Source: Chloroflexi bacterium HGW-Chloroflexi-10 (lineage in GTDB: Bacteria > Chloroflexota > Anaerolineae > Anaerolineales > Anaerolineaceae). Taken from it: DNA of 64,000 bases. Shown here one piece after another: positions 8,575-16,439 of this stretch; the first letter of the stretch is position 1, and each line of letters begins with the position of its first letter. The DNA lies in contig PHBZ01000007.1 of the NCBI GenBank assembly GCA_002840755.1, forward strand, positions 62,001 through 126,000, written 5' to 3'. The notes under the pieces were generated by a model. That model saw only the letters and a list, made by a program, of their open reading frames with translations, had not been told where the DNA came from and made no database searches. The translations under genes were made by a program, and so were the position numbers.

Positions 8575-10005
8575 TTACCCGCCCAGCCCGAATAAACGCA
8601 GAATCACCTGCCAGGATAGAGAGGCAGATGGCAAGGCAAACCATACCCAGCCGAGGACGACAAAGTGAAAAGTGAAAAGGGTGTTCAAAATATCCAATGC
8701 TTTGGATAGGCGTGGGCGGGATTGGATAGCTGCTGTGCGTGGCTTCATCCAATCCGAAAAGCGATTCTGTACAAAAAGACCCAGTCCGTGCCAAATCCCC
8801 CACACAACAAAATTCCAGGTAACACCATGCCACAAACCAATCAGCACCATCGTACTCACCTGTGTGATCAAAATCACCCAACCTGGAGCCAGATTCTTAT
8901 AGCGCGTGCGCAGACTGCGGGTGAACGGGTTGAAGAAATACGCACGAAACCACTGGGTAAGGGTCATGTGCCAGTTATTCCAGAAAAGGGTAAGATTGGT
9001 TCTGCGGTAAGGTTGATTAAAATTCTCGGGAAGCTGTATACCCAAGAGCCTCCCCAACCCGATGGCTATATCGGTATAGCCGGAAAAGTCGAAGAAAATC
9101 TGAAAGGCATAAGCATAGACGACAATCCACGACCAGCCGGCAGTCTGTAACTGTCCGGCATTTGTCCCATTCAATGCGATCAACGCCAGTGTATCCGCTA
9201 TGGCAAATTTTTTAAAAATGCCGATAGTCAGACGATAAAAAGCAACCCCAAATTCTTCCACAGAATTGATTAACGGTTTTTGAAGATCTTTTGTAAAACG
9301 CGGCAGGCGGTCGATTGGTCCGGCAGTGAATGCCGGAAAGAAAATGACATAATTAACATACTCTTGCAGGGATACATTCGCCAGACGCCCGCCTTGCCGA
9401 TCCCGCAGGGTATGGATCAGGCGAAAAGCCACATAGGAAAAACCCAACCAGCGGATATCCAATGCGGTGGCGGTGGCAGTGCCCTGCCCCACCAAACTGC
9501 GAAGCCCTATTGAGGCCGATAAAGATAACTGGGGCAGCTTAAGTACCAGGAAGAGCGCCAGCAGAAAGAGCATACCTGCGCCCAGCCAAGCAGATTTTGC
9601 GTTGCTGAAACGACCCAACAACCAACCGAGCAAAGCCAGCCCGGCCAGCCCAAGCAGCACCTGAAGGGTCTGCGGCGGGCGGTTGACTGTCAGTATCCCA
9701 TCCATTGAAACATAACGCGTCAGTGCCAGCAGCAGCACGATCCCGCCAATAACACCGGCGGTCAGCCAGTTCTCACGGTTTCGTTTTTGGTCACGTTCAG
9801 CGCTCAGCAGCCATGAGAAGATCGTAAGGGCCAGGGTTGCCACCGGCAGCCAGAAATCCAGAAAACGGATTGGTGTAGCCGGCTGCAACCAGAAAATGGC
9901 CAGAGTGGAGCCAACCAGCAGCAGCCAGCCACGCGCACTGCTGCGAGCAGTGAAGCGGTAAACCAATGCAAACAGAGTAAAAATGAAAATTTCAGGCAGA
10001 GCCAA
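8575..10005 (-). CDS. MBOAT family O-acyltransferase (AlgI/DltB-like)
   Basis: This 476-residue polytopic membrane protein has about ten hydrophobic segments. The MBOAT signature lies in the middle and C-terminal half, with NNWHMTLTQWF followed by the WHGVTWNF motif that supplies the catalytic His. The family takes an acyl group from a cytoplasmic carrier and passes it across the membrane for O-acylation of cell-surface polymers. The first codon is TTG, immediately after the TAA of the 43-codon gene upstream and in the same reading frame, so translation is probably coupled. An SGNH gene follows, as in dlt and alginate acetylation operons. Confidence 0.92.
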   Translation of the reverse strand: MALPEIFIFTLFALVYRFTARSSARGWLLLVGSTLAIFWLQPATPIRFLDFWLPVATLALTIFSWLLSAERDQKRNRENWLTAGVIGGIVLLLALTRYVSMDGILTVNRPPQTLQVLLGLAGLALLGWLLGRFSNAKSAWLGAGMLFLLALFLVLKLPQLSLSASIGLRSLVGQGTATATALDIRWLGFSYVAFRLIHTLRDRQGGRLANVSLQEYVNYVIFFPAFTAGPIDRLPRFTKDLQKPLINSVEEFGVAFYRLTIGIFKKFAIADTLALIALNGTNAGQLQTAGWSWIVVYAYAFQIFFDFSGYTDIAIGLGRLLGIQLPENFNQPYRRTNLTLFWNNWHMTLTQWFRAYFFNPFTRSLRTRYKNLAPGWVILITQVSTMVLIGLWHGVTWNFVVWGIWHGLGLFVQNRFSDWMKPRTAAIQSRPRLSKALDILNTLFTFHFVVLGWVWFALPSASLSWQVILRLFGLGG

Positions 10006-10137
10006 TTAAAACCCCTGGTAAATCCACAATGGCGCACTATCCGCGGTTAAAACAATTACCACCACGATGATGATAAATAAGGCAAACGCCCAGCGATTTT
10101 CTTTTGTCCAGAGTCTGTGAATTAGCGGTAGCCGCAT
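10006..10137 (-). CDS. 43-residue membrane microprotein with C-terminal Tyr motif (DltX/DUF5989-like)
   Basis: This short gene was found by reading the gap before the MBOAT gene. It encodes a basic N-terminus (MRLPLIHRLWTKENRW), one hydrophobic segment (AFALFIIIVVVIVLT), and the C-terminal end SAPLWIYQGF. Its ATG overlaps the end of the upstream lipoprotein gene by 16 bp, and its stop abuts the TTG of the MBOAT gene. The single helix plus a terminal P-x2-IY-x2-F pattern resembles DltX and the DUF5989 microproteins of MBOAT loci. In the dlt system the Tyr in that motif is proposed to carry the acyl group between the MBOAT and SGNH proteins. The same role here is inference. Confidence 0.7.
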   Translation of the reverse strand: MRLPLIHRLWTKENRWAFALFIIIVVVIVLTADSAPLWIYQGF

Positions 10138-10517
10138 ATCAGCCACTCGCCGCCAGATTGAACCAGATCATAGGTGCGGCTGTCCAACGGAATCTCGGTG
10201 GCTTCTCCGTCATAACTGACAACGATCTGACCCTCACAGCCCACCAGAGCAGTATCCCCATCGCTGCCACTCTGAGTGCACTTCATATCTTTGAGTGAAG
10301 CTTCCACGGCCTGAAAGGAATCAAGCTCGAGCATGGCATTGGTTTCCCAATCGGCGCAAGAGAGGGTCGACATCTTCTCAGCATCTGCCGCCACCAGGGC
10401 GTTGAGGTAAGCTTCCACCGATTTCTCAGGGCCAGCACTGCCAGAACCGCCAGCACAGGCGGATAATATTAAGGAAGAGAGCAGTATCACAACCAACAAA
10501 AGAGCGAATTTACGCAT
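10122..10517 (-). CDS. Small lipoprotein of unknown function
   Basis: This 131-residue protein has a lipoprotein signal peptide ending in LSAC (Cys20), then a Gly/Ser-rich stretch, then a small domain with several Cys (LSCADW, MKCTQ, VGCEG, ICGYR) that could form extracytoplasmic disulfides. The fold recalls NTF2/DUF4878-like lipoproteins, in which a helical start is followed by a sheet that ends in GGEWLICGYR, but I do not assign it. The start at 10517 has GGAGG nine bases upstream; the longer frame to 10661 has no such site and overlaps the previous gene. It is translationally linked to the microprotein and MBOAT genes downstream. Confidence 0.65.
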   Translation of the reverse strand: MRKFALLLVVILLSSLILSACAGGSGSAGPEKSVEAYLNALVAADAEKMSTLSCADWETNAMLELDSFQAVEASLKDMKCTQSGSDGDTALVGCEGQIVVSYDGEATEIPLDSRTYDLVQSGGEWLICGYR

Positions 10518-10593
10518 GAGTTTTTTCCTCCAAAATCGTTCACGAATGCTCCCGATTATAAACGCTGCGGAGTTGGAAGGCAAGAAGAAGGTA

Positions 10594-11829
10594 TTATGGC
10601 ACCCAAATGACCTGGGGAACGTAGAGGTAGTTGGCGGAACTAAAATTAATTTGTTCATCAAAACTGATTAGCTGTTTTTCCGCCAGCTTAAAGACTCGCA
10701 GACCCAGGTGATAGCTACTGTCATCCGCTTCGGTGGCGGTTACAGCGATGGCCTTGCCATCCGGGGAGACAGACAAGCGCGCGTTCAACCCACTCACTTC
10801 ACCCAGGACCTCAGGTGACCAATCCTTTCCAGTAAAGGTAATGACATGGTTACCAAAGCTCTTGCCCGTATAGTCACTGCGAATAAGGCCAAGAGCAACC
10901 AGGGTTTTACCATCCGGTAGCCAGGCGTAATCGGCGGGTATATCATCCTCCAGGTCAAGAATCTGCTGGGCGGAAGTAACGATGCCATCCCCGATTGTCA
11001 AATGGGAGCCTGCCGCATCCTGAATGAGATGGGCTATTCTTATACCTGCCGCATTGGGAACCGGATTGTACATCGTTTCCCAATGTGCCAGCATATCCGC
11101 TTCCAGATCACCCACCCAGATATCCCGGCTGCAAACAGCAAAGGTGGTGCATTCACCCTGCGCCCAGACGATATTATGAATATCCGGAGAGGAAAAAAGT
11201 GCAACTGGATTACCCTGGAATTTCTCCGGTGCAAGGTGGAAATTCTCTCCCAGTGGTGCGGCACTCATCAAACGGGTACCGGTTTCGGCTTGTTCGATCC
11301 ATAACAGCGTACCGCTATCATTCGTCCAACGTGCCGCTACAGTGCCCATATTGAAGAAAGTTTCGCTGAGTAAAACAGGCTGAGTTCCATAACGTCCGGC
11401 CAGGTAGAGATTGGCTTCCTGGTTAACGAGTATCCAGTGACCGTCGGGGGAGAGCGCCTGAAGTTGGTACCCTTCACCAAAGAGTTCGGTTAACTGACCG
11501 GAAACCTGGTTTAAGAGATAAACACCTTTTGCCAGATATTCCTCGCCGCTGCGCTCCTCAACACTGAACAATACCTCTTCTGAACCGCCCAGGGGAGCCA
11601 GTCCCTGTGTGGGTGTCGGCCAGGGAGTGGCAGCGGATAACCCTGTAGGCGCTAGGCTCAGCGCACTTTCAGGCGTGGCCGGCGGGAGTGTAGCTGTAAT
11701 TGGTTCATTGGTCGCGGTGCCGGTTGCCTGTATGATTGCCGGCGCCACAGCCGGCGTTAAAACCACCGGTTGGCAGGCTGCCAGGATTAAGGTCATCAAA
11801 AAGCCAGCAAAAAGTTTACTCTTGCGCAT
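10594..11829 (-). CDS. Beta-propeller (TolB-like) lipoprotein
   Basis: This 411-residue lipoprotein has a signal peptide ending in LAAC, a Thr/Pro/Ala-rich linker to about residue 65, and then repeated blocks of the kind found in TolB/WD40-like propellers (LSPDGHWILV, YAWLPDGKTLVAL, SVSPDGKAIAV). The start at 11829 was chosen because the lipoprotein signal begins there; the open frame runs 57 codons further upstream with no signal peptide. The ATG overlaps the end of the SGNH-like lipoprotein gene by 14 bp. It probably sits on the outer face of the membrane as a binding or scaffold protein for the envelope operon; no enzymatic residues are recognisable. Confidence 0.7.
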   Translation of the reverse strand: MRKSKLFAGFLMTLILAACQPVVLTPAVAPAIIQATGTATNEPITATLPPATPESALSLAPTGLSAATPWPTPTQGLAPLGGSEEVLFSVEERSGEEYLAKGVYLLNQVSGQLTELFGEGYQLQALSPDGHWILVNQEANLYLAGRYGTQPVLLSETFFNMGTVAARWTNDSGTLLWIEQAETGTRLMSAAPLGENFHLAPEKFQGNPVALFSSPDIHNIVWAQGECTTFAVCSRDIWVGDLEADMLAHWETMYNPVPNAAGIRIAHLIQDAAGSHLTIGDGIVTSAQQILDLEDDIPADYAWLPDGKTLVALGLIRSDYTGKSFGNHVITFTGKDWSPEVLGEVSGLNARLSVSPDGKAIAVTATEADDSSYHLGLRVFKLAEKQLISFDEQINFSSANYLYVPQVIWVP

Positions 11830-12796
11830 GAATAGGTTTCCACACTGAATCAAGCGCCATGAGCGCCGTGTAAGAACGCACTGTCCAGGCATCATAGCTG
11901 ATATGGAAACCATCATCACGCCCTTCGGTGTCATCCAGACCATGATTGGGCAAAGGTTGAACCGCCAGCCAGAAGTTCCACAGCGGCAGATCGTATTCAT
12001 AAGCCAGTTCGGCGGTGATCAGGTTGATGGCGTGATTACCTTCCACATTATCGGCTTTGGTGGAAAGAATCGGAACGACACCATGCTCCAACAAGTAGTC
12101 GATGATCTGGCGCATATATTCTTCATAACGATCAGGGGTACGACCCTCCCACCAGATTTCCAGGCTAATAATGGCAAAGGATGGTTTATGGACGCGCACT
12201 TCACATTCCACCGGGTTTTCGCCGGGAAGACAAACCTGCGGGTCGGCCCAGATCGGAGAAAGCACGGCAGCCGCGTTATAGCCACCCTTAACCGCATAAC
12301 CATCGCGATTATAGGAGCCATGGAACCAGTCGATGGTTTCTTGCAGATATTCCGTTTCTTCGGTCAAATTATAACTATCGGTCACATCAAATAAACCCAT
12401 CATGGCCGCTCTAACCGACTGGCAATCTCCAATTTTGGTGAAACGATGCGGGTCGTTGCCCAAATCCTGACCCAACTGATAAATCTCATAAACCCGGTTG
12501 GTGATCTCAGGAACGACCGGCCAAATCTGCCATTGTTCCGGTTTGAGGCGGGTATCCGGTGTGGCTGTATAGTTCGGCGTGGCACTGGGTTTGGTTGTCG
12601 CAGTGGCTTTAGGGGTACTGGTAGCTTGCAAGGTTTCACCAGGCGCAGTGGTAGACGTTACGCTAGGCAAGACCGGCAGCGCTGTTTCCGAAGGGGTGAT
12701 CGCAACATCACCGGGCTGCTCAGTCTGTGCCTGAGCTGTGGTGCAAGCTGAAAGTATCAGAGCAAAAAGCCATAGGACTGGCAATATTTTTCGCAT
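11816..12796 (-). CDS. SGNH-like lipoprotein with Cys in the nucleophile motif, paralogue 2
   Basis: This 326-residue lipoprotein has lipobox LSAC, a Thr/Pro-rich linker to about residue 90, and a domain closely similar to the protein at 3799-4830. It has GDCQ with C125 in the serine position, TKADNVEG, PLWNFWLAVQPLP and DGFH with H298. It opens the envelope operon that continues through the propeller lipoprotein, small lipoprotein, microprotein, MBOAT and SGNH genes. The start at 12796 is preceded by AAAGGAAT; an upstream in-frame ATG at 12886 would bury the signal peptide. A hydrolase or transferase of acyl groups on a surface polymer is plausible from the neighbours, but not shown. Confidence 0.72.
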   Translation of the reverse strand: MRKILPVLWLFALILSACTTAQAQTEQPGDVAITPSETALPVLPSVTSTTAPGETLQATSTPKATATTKPSATPNYTATPDTRLKPEQWQIWPVVPEITNRVYEIYQLGQDLGNDPHRFTKIGDCQSVRAAMMGLFDVTDSYNLTEETEYLQETIDWFHGSYNRDGYAVKGGYNAAAVLSPIWADPQVCLPGENPVECEVRVHKPSFAIISLEIWWEGRTPDRYEEYMRQIIDYLLEHGVVPILSTKADNVEGNHAINLITAELAYEYDLPLWNFWLAVQPLPNHGLDDTEGRDDGFHISYDAWTVRSYTALMALDSVWKPIHAQE

Positions 12797-13035
12797 AAGT
12801 CTATTCCTTTGTGTCAATGAACATACGTATCGTTGAAGTTTAAGCGGTTTTTGCATTTTCTGCAACACCAGGATACAGGCAAGCACTATCCCGACACGTT
12901 TTGTAGTATATTTTCTCGCTTAGAACAGTAGAGTACCCAGAGAAGGTTTTTGTTAATAAGGTCTTTGGAACTCTACAGAAATTGATTTGCTGAATAATTA
13001 AAAGTCAAGCATCCATCCCCCAACAACCCCATTCC

Positions 13036-15438
13036 ATGCTAGAATCCCGGGTGAAAATGCACACCGACAACACTCTTCCAATTGAAGTATGCCAAACTCA
13101 TATTGTCTCCGTCCGCAGCCTCGTGGAATTTGTGCTGCAAGCTGGTGATATAACCCCTGGCGGCTTTCAAAGGCGTGATCGCGCCCAACTTGGCACACAA
13201 GGTCATAAGCGCGTGCAACGTTCCCGCCCCGAAGGATATGAAGCCGAAGTTGAGATTTCCTACCTGGTTGAAAGCGCAGATCCGACCCTCGAAGTGCGCG
13301 GCCGGATCGATGGCTTGTATGCCGGCGAAGAGCCAGTGATCATTGAGGAGATCAAAACAACCACATTGAGCCTCGAATTGGTCAACGAGGAGCATAACCA
13401 TCTGCATTGGGCACAGGCTCAATGTTATGCCTACATGTACGCCCGGCAGCATAATCGAAGCGAGGTCAGCATTCACCTGACCTATTATCATCTGGATAGC
13501 CAGAAAGAAAAAACCTTCGAAAGGCATTTTACACTGGCCGAACTGCAAACCTTTTTCAGCAACCTGACCACTCCATACCTGAATTGGTTTCGAAAGATAC
13601 ACGCATGGCAAACCAGGCGCGATCAATCGATTCAACAGCTCAATTTCCCCTATGATGATTATCGCCCGGGCCAGCGAGATATGGCCGTGGCGGTCTACAA
13701 AACGATCAGGGACAAGGGTCGCCTATATGTCCAATCGCCTACGGGGGTGGGAAAAACCATCGCGACCCTTTTTCCAGCGGTTAAAGCTTTGGGCCAGGGC
13801 GCAGCCGCCAAGATTTTTTACCTGACAGCCAAAACATCCGGACGACTGGTGGCAGAAAAGGCGCTGGATGACATGCGCCTGGCCAGTTTACGTTTTAAAA
13901 GTGTGACCCTGACGGCCAAAGAAAAGATATGTTTTTGCCCACCGGTCAACTGCGACCCCGAAGTATGTGTTTTTGCCCGTGATTATTTTGGCAAGGTTAA
14001 AAGGGCTTTGGAGGAGATCGACCAGTACCAAGCTTTTACCCGTCCGGTGATTGAAGAGATCGCCCAACGGCATCAGCTCTGCCCTTTTGAGTTCTCACTG
14101 GATCTGGCTTTATGGGTTGATTGTATTATCTGCGATTACAACTATGCGTTTGATCCACGTGTCTATCTGCACCGCTTTTTTGACTTCAGTACTGAAGCGT
14201 ATATTTTTTTGGTCGATGAAGCGCACAATCTTCCAGACCGGGCCAGAGCTATGTATTCGGCTGAACTGGATAAAAAGACGGTGCTGGACCTCCAGCGAAG
14301 GCTGAAACCACATTTACCGGTGTTGGCCAAAAAGCTGGCCGCGATCAACAAACTCTTGCTGGAGATTCGCAAAACATGCCAGGCAGAAGGCAAGGACGCG
14401 CTGGTTGAGTATACCTCTCCTGAACAGCTGCTCAAAGCTATCCGGGAATTCAACCAAGATGCAGAAGATTGGCTGGCTATGAACCAGGCCACCGAGTTCA
14501 GGCTGGAGCTGTTGGAGTTCTATTTCATATGCTGCAATTATCTGCGCACGGCTGAATATTTCAACACCTTCTATGTATCCTATTTTGAGCGCCAGGGGCA
14601 GGTTGATCTCAAAGCAAAACTATTCTGCCTGGATCCGGCCCCGATGCTAGCCGGTCCTCTGGAACGCAGCCAGTCGACCATCTTTTTCTCGGCAACCCTG
14701 CTGCCATTAGATTATTTTATGAAGCTCCTGACCGGCGAAGCCGAGCACCCCAAACGGATCTTCCAATCTCCTTTTCCCACGGAGAATGTCAGCTTGATGA
14801 TCCACAACGGCATATCCACCAAATATGCGCAGCGAACTGATTCCTACGCCACGATTGCCTCGGCAATTGAGACCATCTGCAACACGCATGTAGGTAATTA
14901 CCTGGTTTTCTTCCCATCCTATGCGTATCTGACGGCAGTGCTTGAACTGCTCATAGAGAGACTGCCGGAAAGGCAGTTCCTTGTTCAGGATCGGGGCATG
15001 ACGGAAGCAGCGCGCGAAGCCTTCCTGGCCCGGTTCTCGGCCGGTAATCAGGAAACAATGGTCGGATTAGCTGTTATGGGTGGTATTTTTGGTGAAGGAA
15101 TTGATCTAGTGGGAGAGCGGTTGATTGGCGCTGTGGTTGTAGGTGTGGGAGTACCGCAAGTATGCATCGAGAATGATTTGATTAAAGAATACTTTGAGCG
15201 CCAAAATGGCAGCGGCTTTGCCTATGCTTACCAATACCCAGGTTTCAACCGTGTCCTACAGGCGACCGGTCGGGTAATTCGCACGGAGGCAGACCGAGGA
15301 GCCATTATCCTGATTGATGAGCGTTTTACGCATGCTCGTTACCGCCGATTGTTTCCCTCACACTGGCAGGGATTTCAAGTAGTACAAAGCAACAGTGAGA
15401 TTAAAGACAAACTGGAGCGTTTCTGGTTGCAGGATTAA
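13036..15438 (+). CDS. DinG/XPD-type DNA helicase with N-terminal RecB-like nuclease domain
   Basis: This 800-residue protein begins with a PD-(D/E)xK nuclease-like domain (about 65-160) that has the D92, E105, K107 pattern (GRIDG then EEIKTT). A superfamily 2 helicase follows: Walker A SPTGVGKT near 235, iron-sulfur cysteines C299/C301/C306/C311 and C349, and the DEAH box (VDEAHN) near 395. The C-terminal lobe has the GEGIDL and ATGRVIR motifs. It should unwind DNA 5' to 3' and may cut it, in repair. ATG choices at 13036 and 13057 are both weakly supported by ribosome-binding sequences. It is monocistronic and convergent with the next gene. Confidence 0.88.
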   Translation: MLESRVKMHTDNTLPIEVCQTHIVSVRSLVEFVLQAGDITPGGFQRRDRAQLGTQGHKRVQRSRPEGYEAEVEISYLVESADPTLEVRGRIDGLYAGEEPVIIEEIKTTTLSLELVNEEHNHLHWAQAQCYAYMYARQHNRSEVSIHLTYYHLDSQKEKTFERHFTLAELQTFFSNLTTPYLNWFRKIHAWQTRRDQSIQQLNFPYDDYRPGQRDMAVAVYKTIRDKGRLYVQSPTGVGKTIATLFPAVKALGQGAAAKIFYLTAKTSGRLVAEKALDDMRLASLRFKSVTLTAKEKICFCPPVNCDPEVCVFARDYFGKVKRALEEIDQYQAFTRPVIEEIAQRHQLCPFEFSLDLALWVDCIICDYNYAFDPRVYLHRFFDFSTEAYIFLVDEAHNLPDRARAMYSAELDKKTVLDLQRRLKPHLPVLAKKLAAINKLLLEIRKTCQAEGKDALVEYTSPEQLLKAIREFNQDAEDWLAMNQATEFRLELLEFYFICCNYLRTAEYFNTFYVSYFERQGQVDLKAKLFCLDPAPMLAGPLERSQSTIFFSATLLPLDYFMKLLTGEAEHPKRIFQSPFPTENVSLMIHNGISTKYAQRTDSYATIASAIETICNTHVGNYLVFFPSYAYLTAVLELLIERLPERQFLVQDRGMTEAAREAFLARFSAGNQETMVGLAVMGGIFGEGIDLVGERLIGAVVVGVGVPQVCIENDLIKEYFERQNGSGFAYAYQYPGFNRVLQATGRVIRTEADRGAIILIDERFTHARYRRLFPSHWQGFQVVQSNSEIKDKLERFWLQD

Positions 15439-15494
15439 GGGAAATAATCTGGCGGGGTACTCCAATGTAAAAACAAGGAAATGTATGATATTAT

Positions 15495-16418
15495 CTACAA
15501 CATTAGTTGAAAAGCTAACTGCAAACCGGGAATATCATGCTGAAAGAGGTATTGGGAAAATTCCAGATAGTCGAAATCTTCCACAGCAGGGATGAGACCG
15601 GCCTGCTGCATGCCATGTTGAGCCAATCCCCACATACCGGTAAAAAGCATGAGCATATACTTCATTCCCTGCAAGCGCCTTTTATGCCAGGGAGAAAATT
15701 CACCAAAGTAAACCGTGAGCATCAATTCTTCCAGAGGTGAAGGAATAGGGCCATCACTGTCGTGCGTGTACACCAGCGTGGCGAGATCGTAATAGCGATC
15801 CCCCCACCCTGCAAATTCCCAATCCAGCACAATGATACTGTGATCCTCCTCAGAGAAGAGATAGTTAACCGAGACCAGGTCATTGTGGCAAAAGCACTGC
15901 CAATTGGACGCGTCGTTATTCTGGTCATCCTGAATATTTTGCATAGTGCGGAGAAACTCAGCTAAGTCCGGTGGAAGCGGAACATTAAATTGCCTGGCCA
16001 CATCCAAAAAAGAATTAACACGCTGAAAGGGTGAAAAGACAGCGCCATTGGGCGGCAGTTGGTGGATACGTTTGACGGTTTCTGTGAATAGGCGCACATT
16101 CTGCGGCGTGCGAAATTCTTCCATACCCCAATGCCGGCCATTTACCCAGCGCGTCACCAGGTGTCCTTCTGGCAAGAGGAAAGCCACCACGTGTGGTCCA
16201 ATCCCGGCAACATCCGCTGCCTGTAAAGCAGCCTGTTCATGCAGGCGGTTAATCCCCAGGCGAGCAGCATTTTGGCCACTGACACGTAACACAAACCGCT
16301 CGCCACCCACAGTGACCTGAAAATTTTGGTTGGTTAGCCCGGCCAGCTTTTCGATTTGAATATCGGCAATTTTCTGCCAGGAAGGAATCCGGTGAATAAT
16401 ATCTTTTGCAATGTCCAT
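15495..16418 (-). CDS. Choline/ethanolamine kinase-like phosphotransferase
   Basis: This 307-residue protein has the aminoglycoside phosphotransferase/choline kinase fold. The catalytic loop is HNDLVSVNYLF (Asp base and Asn), and the metal-binding motif is VLDWEFAGWGD. The sequence is closer to LicA/choline kinase than to antibiotic kinases. The reaction would be ATP-dependent phosphorylation of a small amino alcohol or similar hydroxyl compound. It follows the GNAT gene by 21 bp on the same strand, probably as a two-gene unit. No licC/licD genes are nearby, so the substrate is uncertain. Confidence 0.82.
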   Translation of the reverse strand: MDIAKDIIHRIPSWQKIADIQIEKLAGLTNQNFQVTVGGERFVLRVSGQNAARLGINRLHEQAALQAADVAGIGPHVVAFLLPEGHLVTRWVNGRHWGMEEFRTPQNVRLFTETVKRIHQLPPNGAVFSPFQRVNSFLDVARQFNVPLPPDLAEFLRTMQNIQDDQNNDASNWQCFCHNDLVSVNYLFSEEDHSIIVLDWEFAGWGDRYYDLATLVYTHDSDGPIPSPLEELMLTVYFGEFSPWHKRRLQGMKYMLMLFTGMWGLAQHGMQQAGLIPAVEDFDYLEFSQYLFQHDIPGLQLAFQLML

Positions 16419-16439
16419 TGAATAATTTTTCCCAGCTAT

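Noticed and set aside
13039..13635. A 198-codon minus-strand frame opposite the helicase N-terminus
   Set aside because: The plus strand encodes the nuclease motifs; this is a shadow frame.
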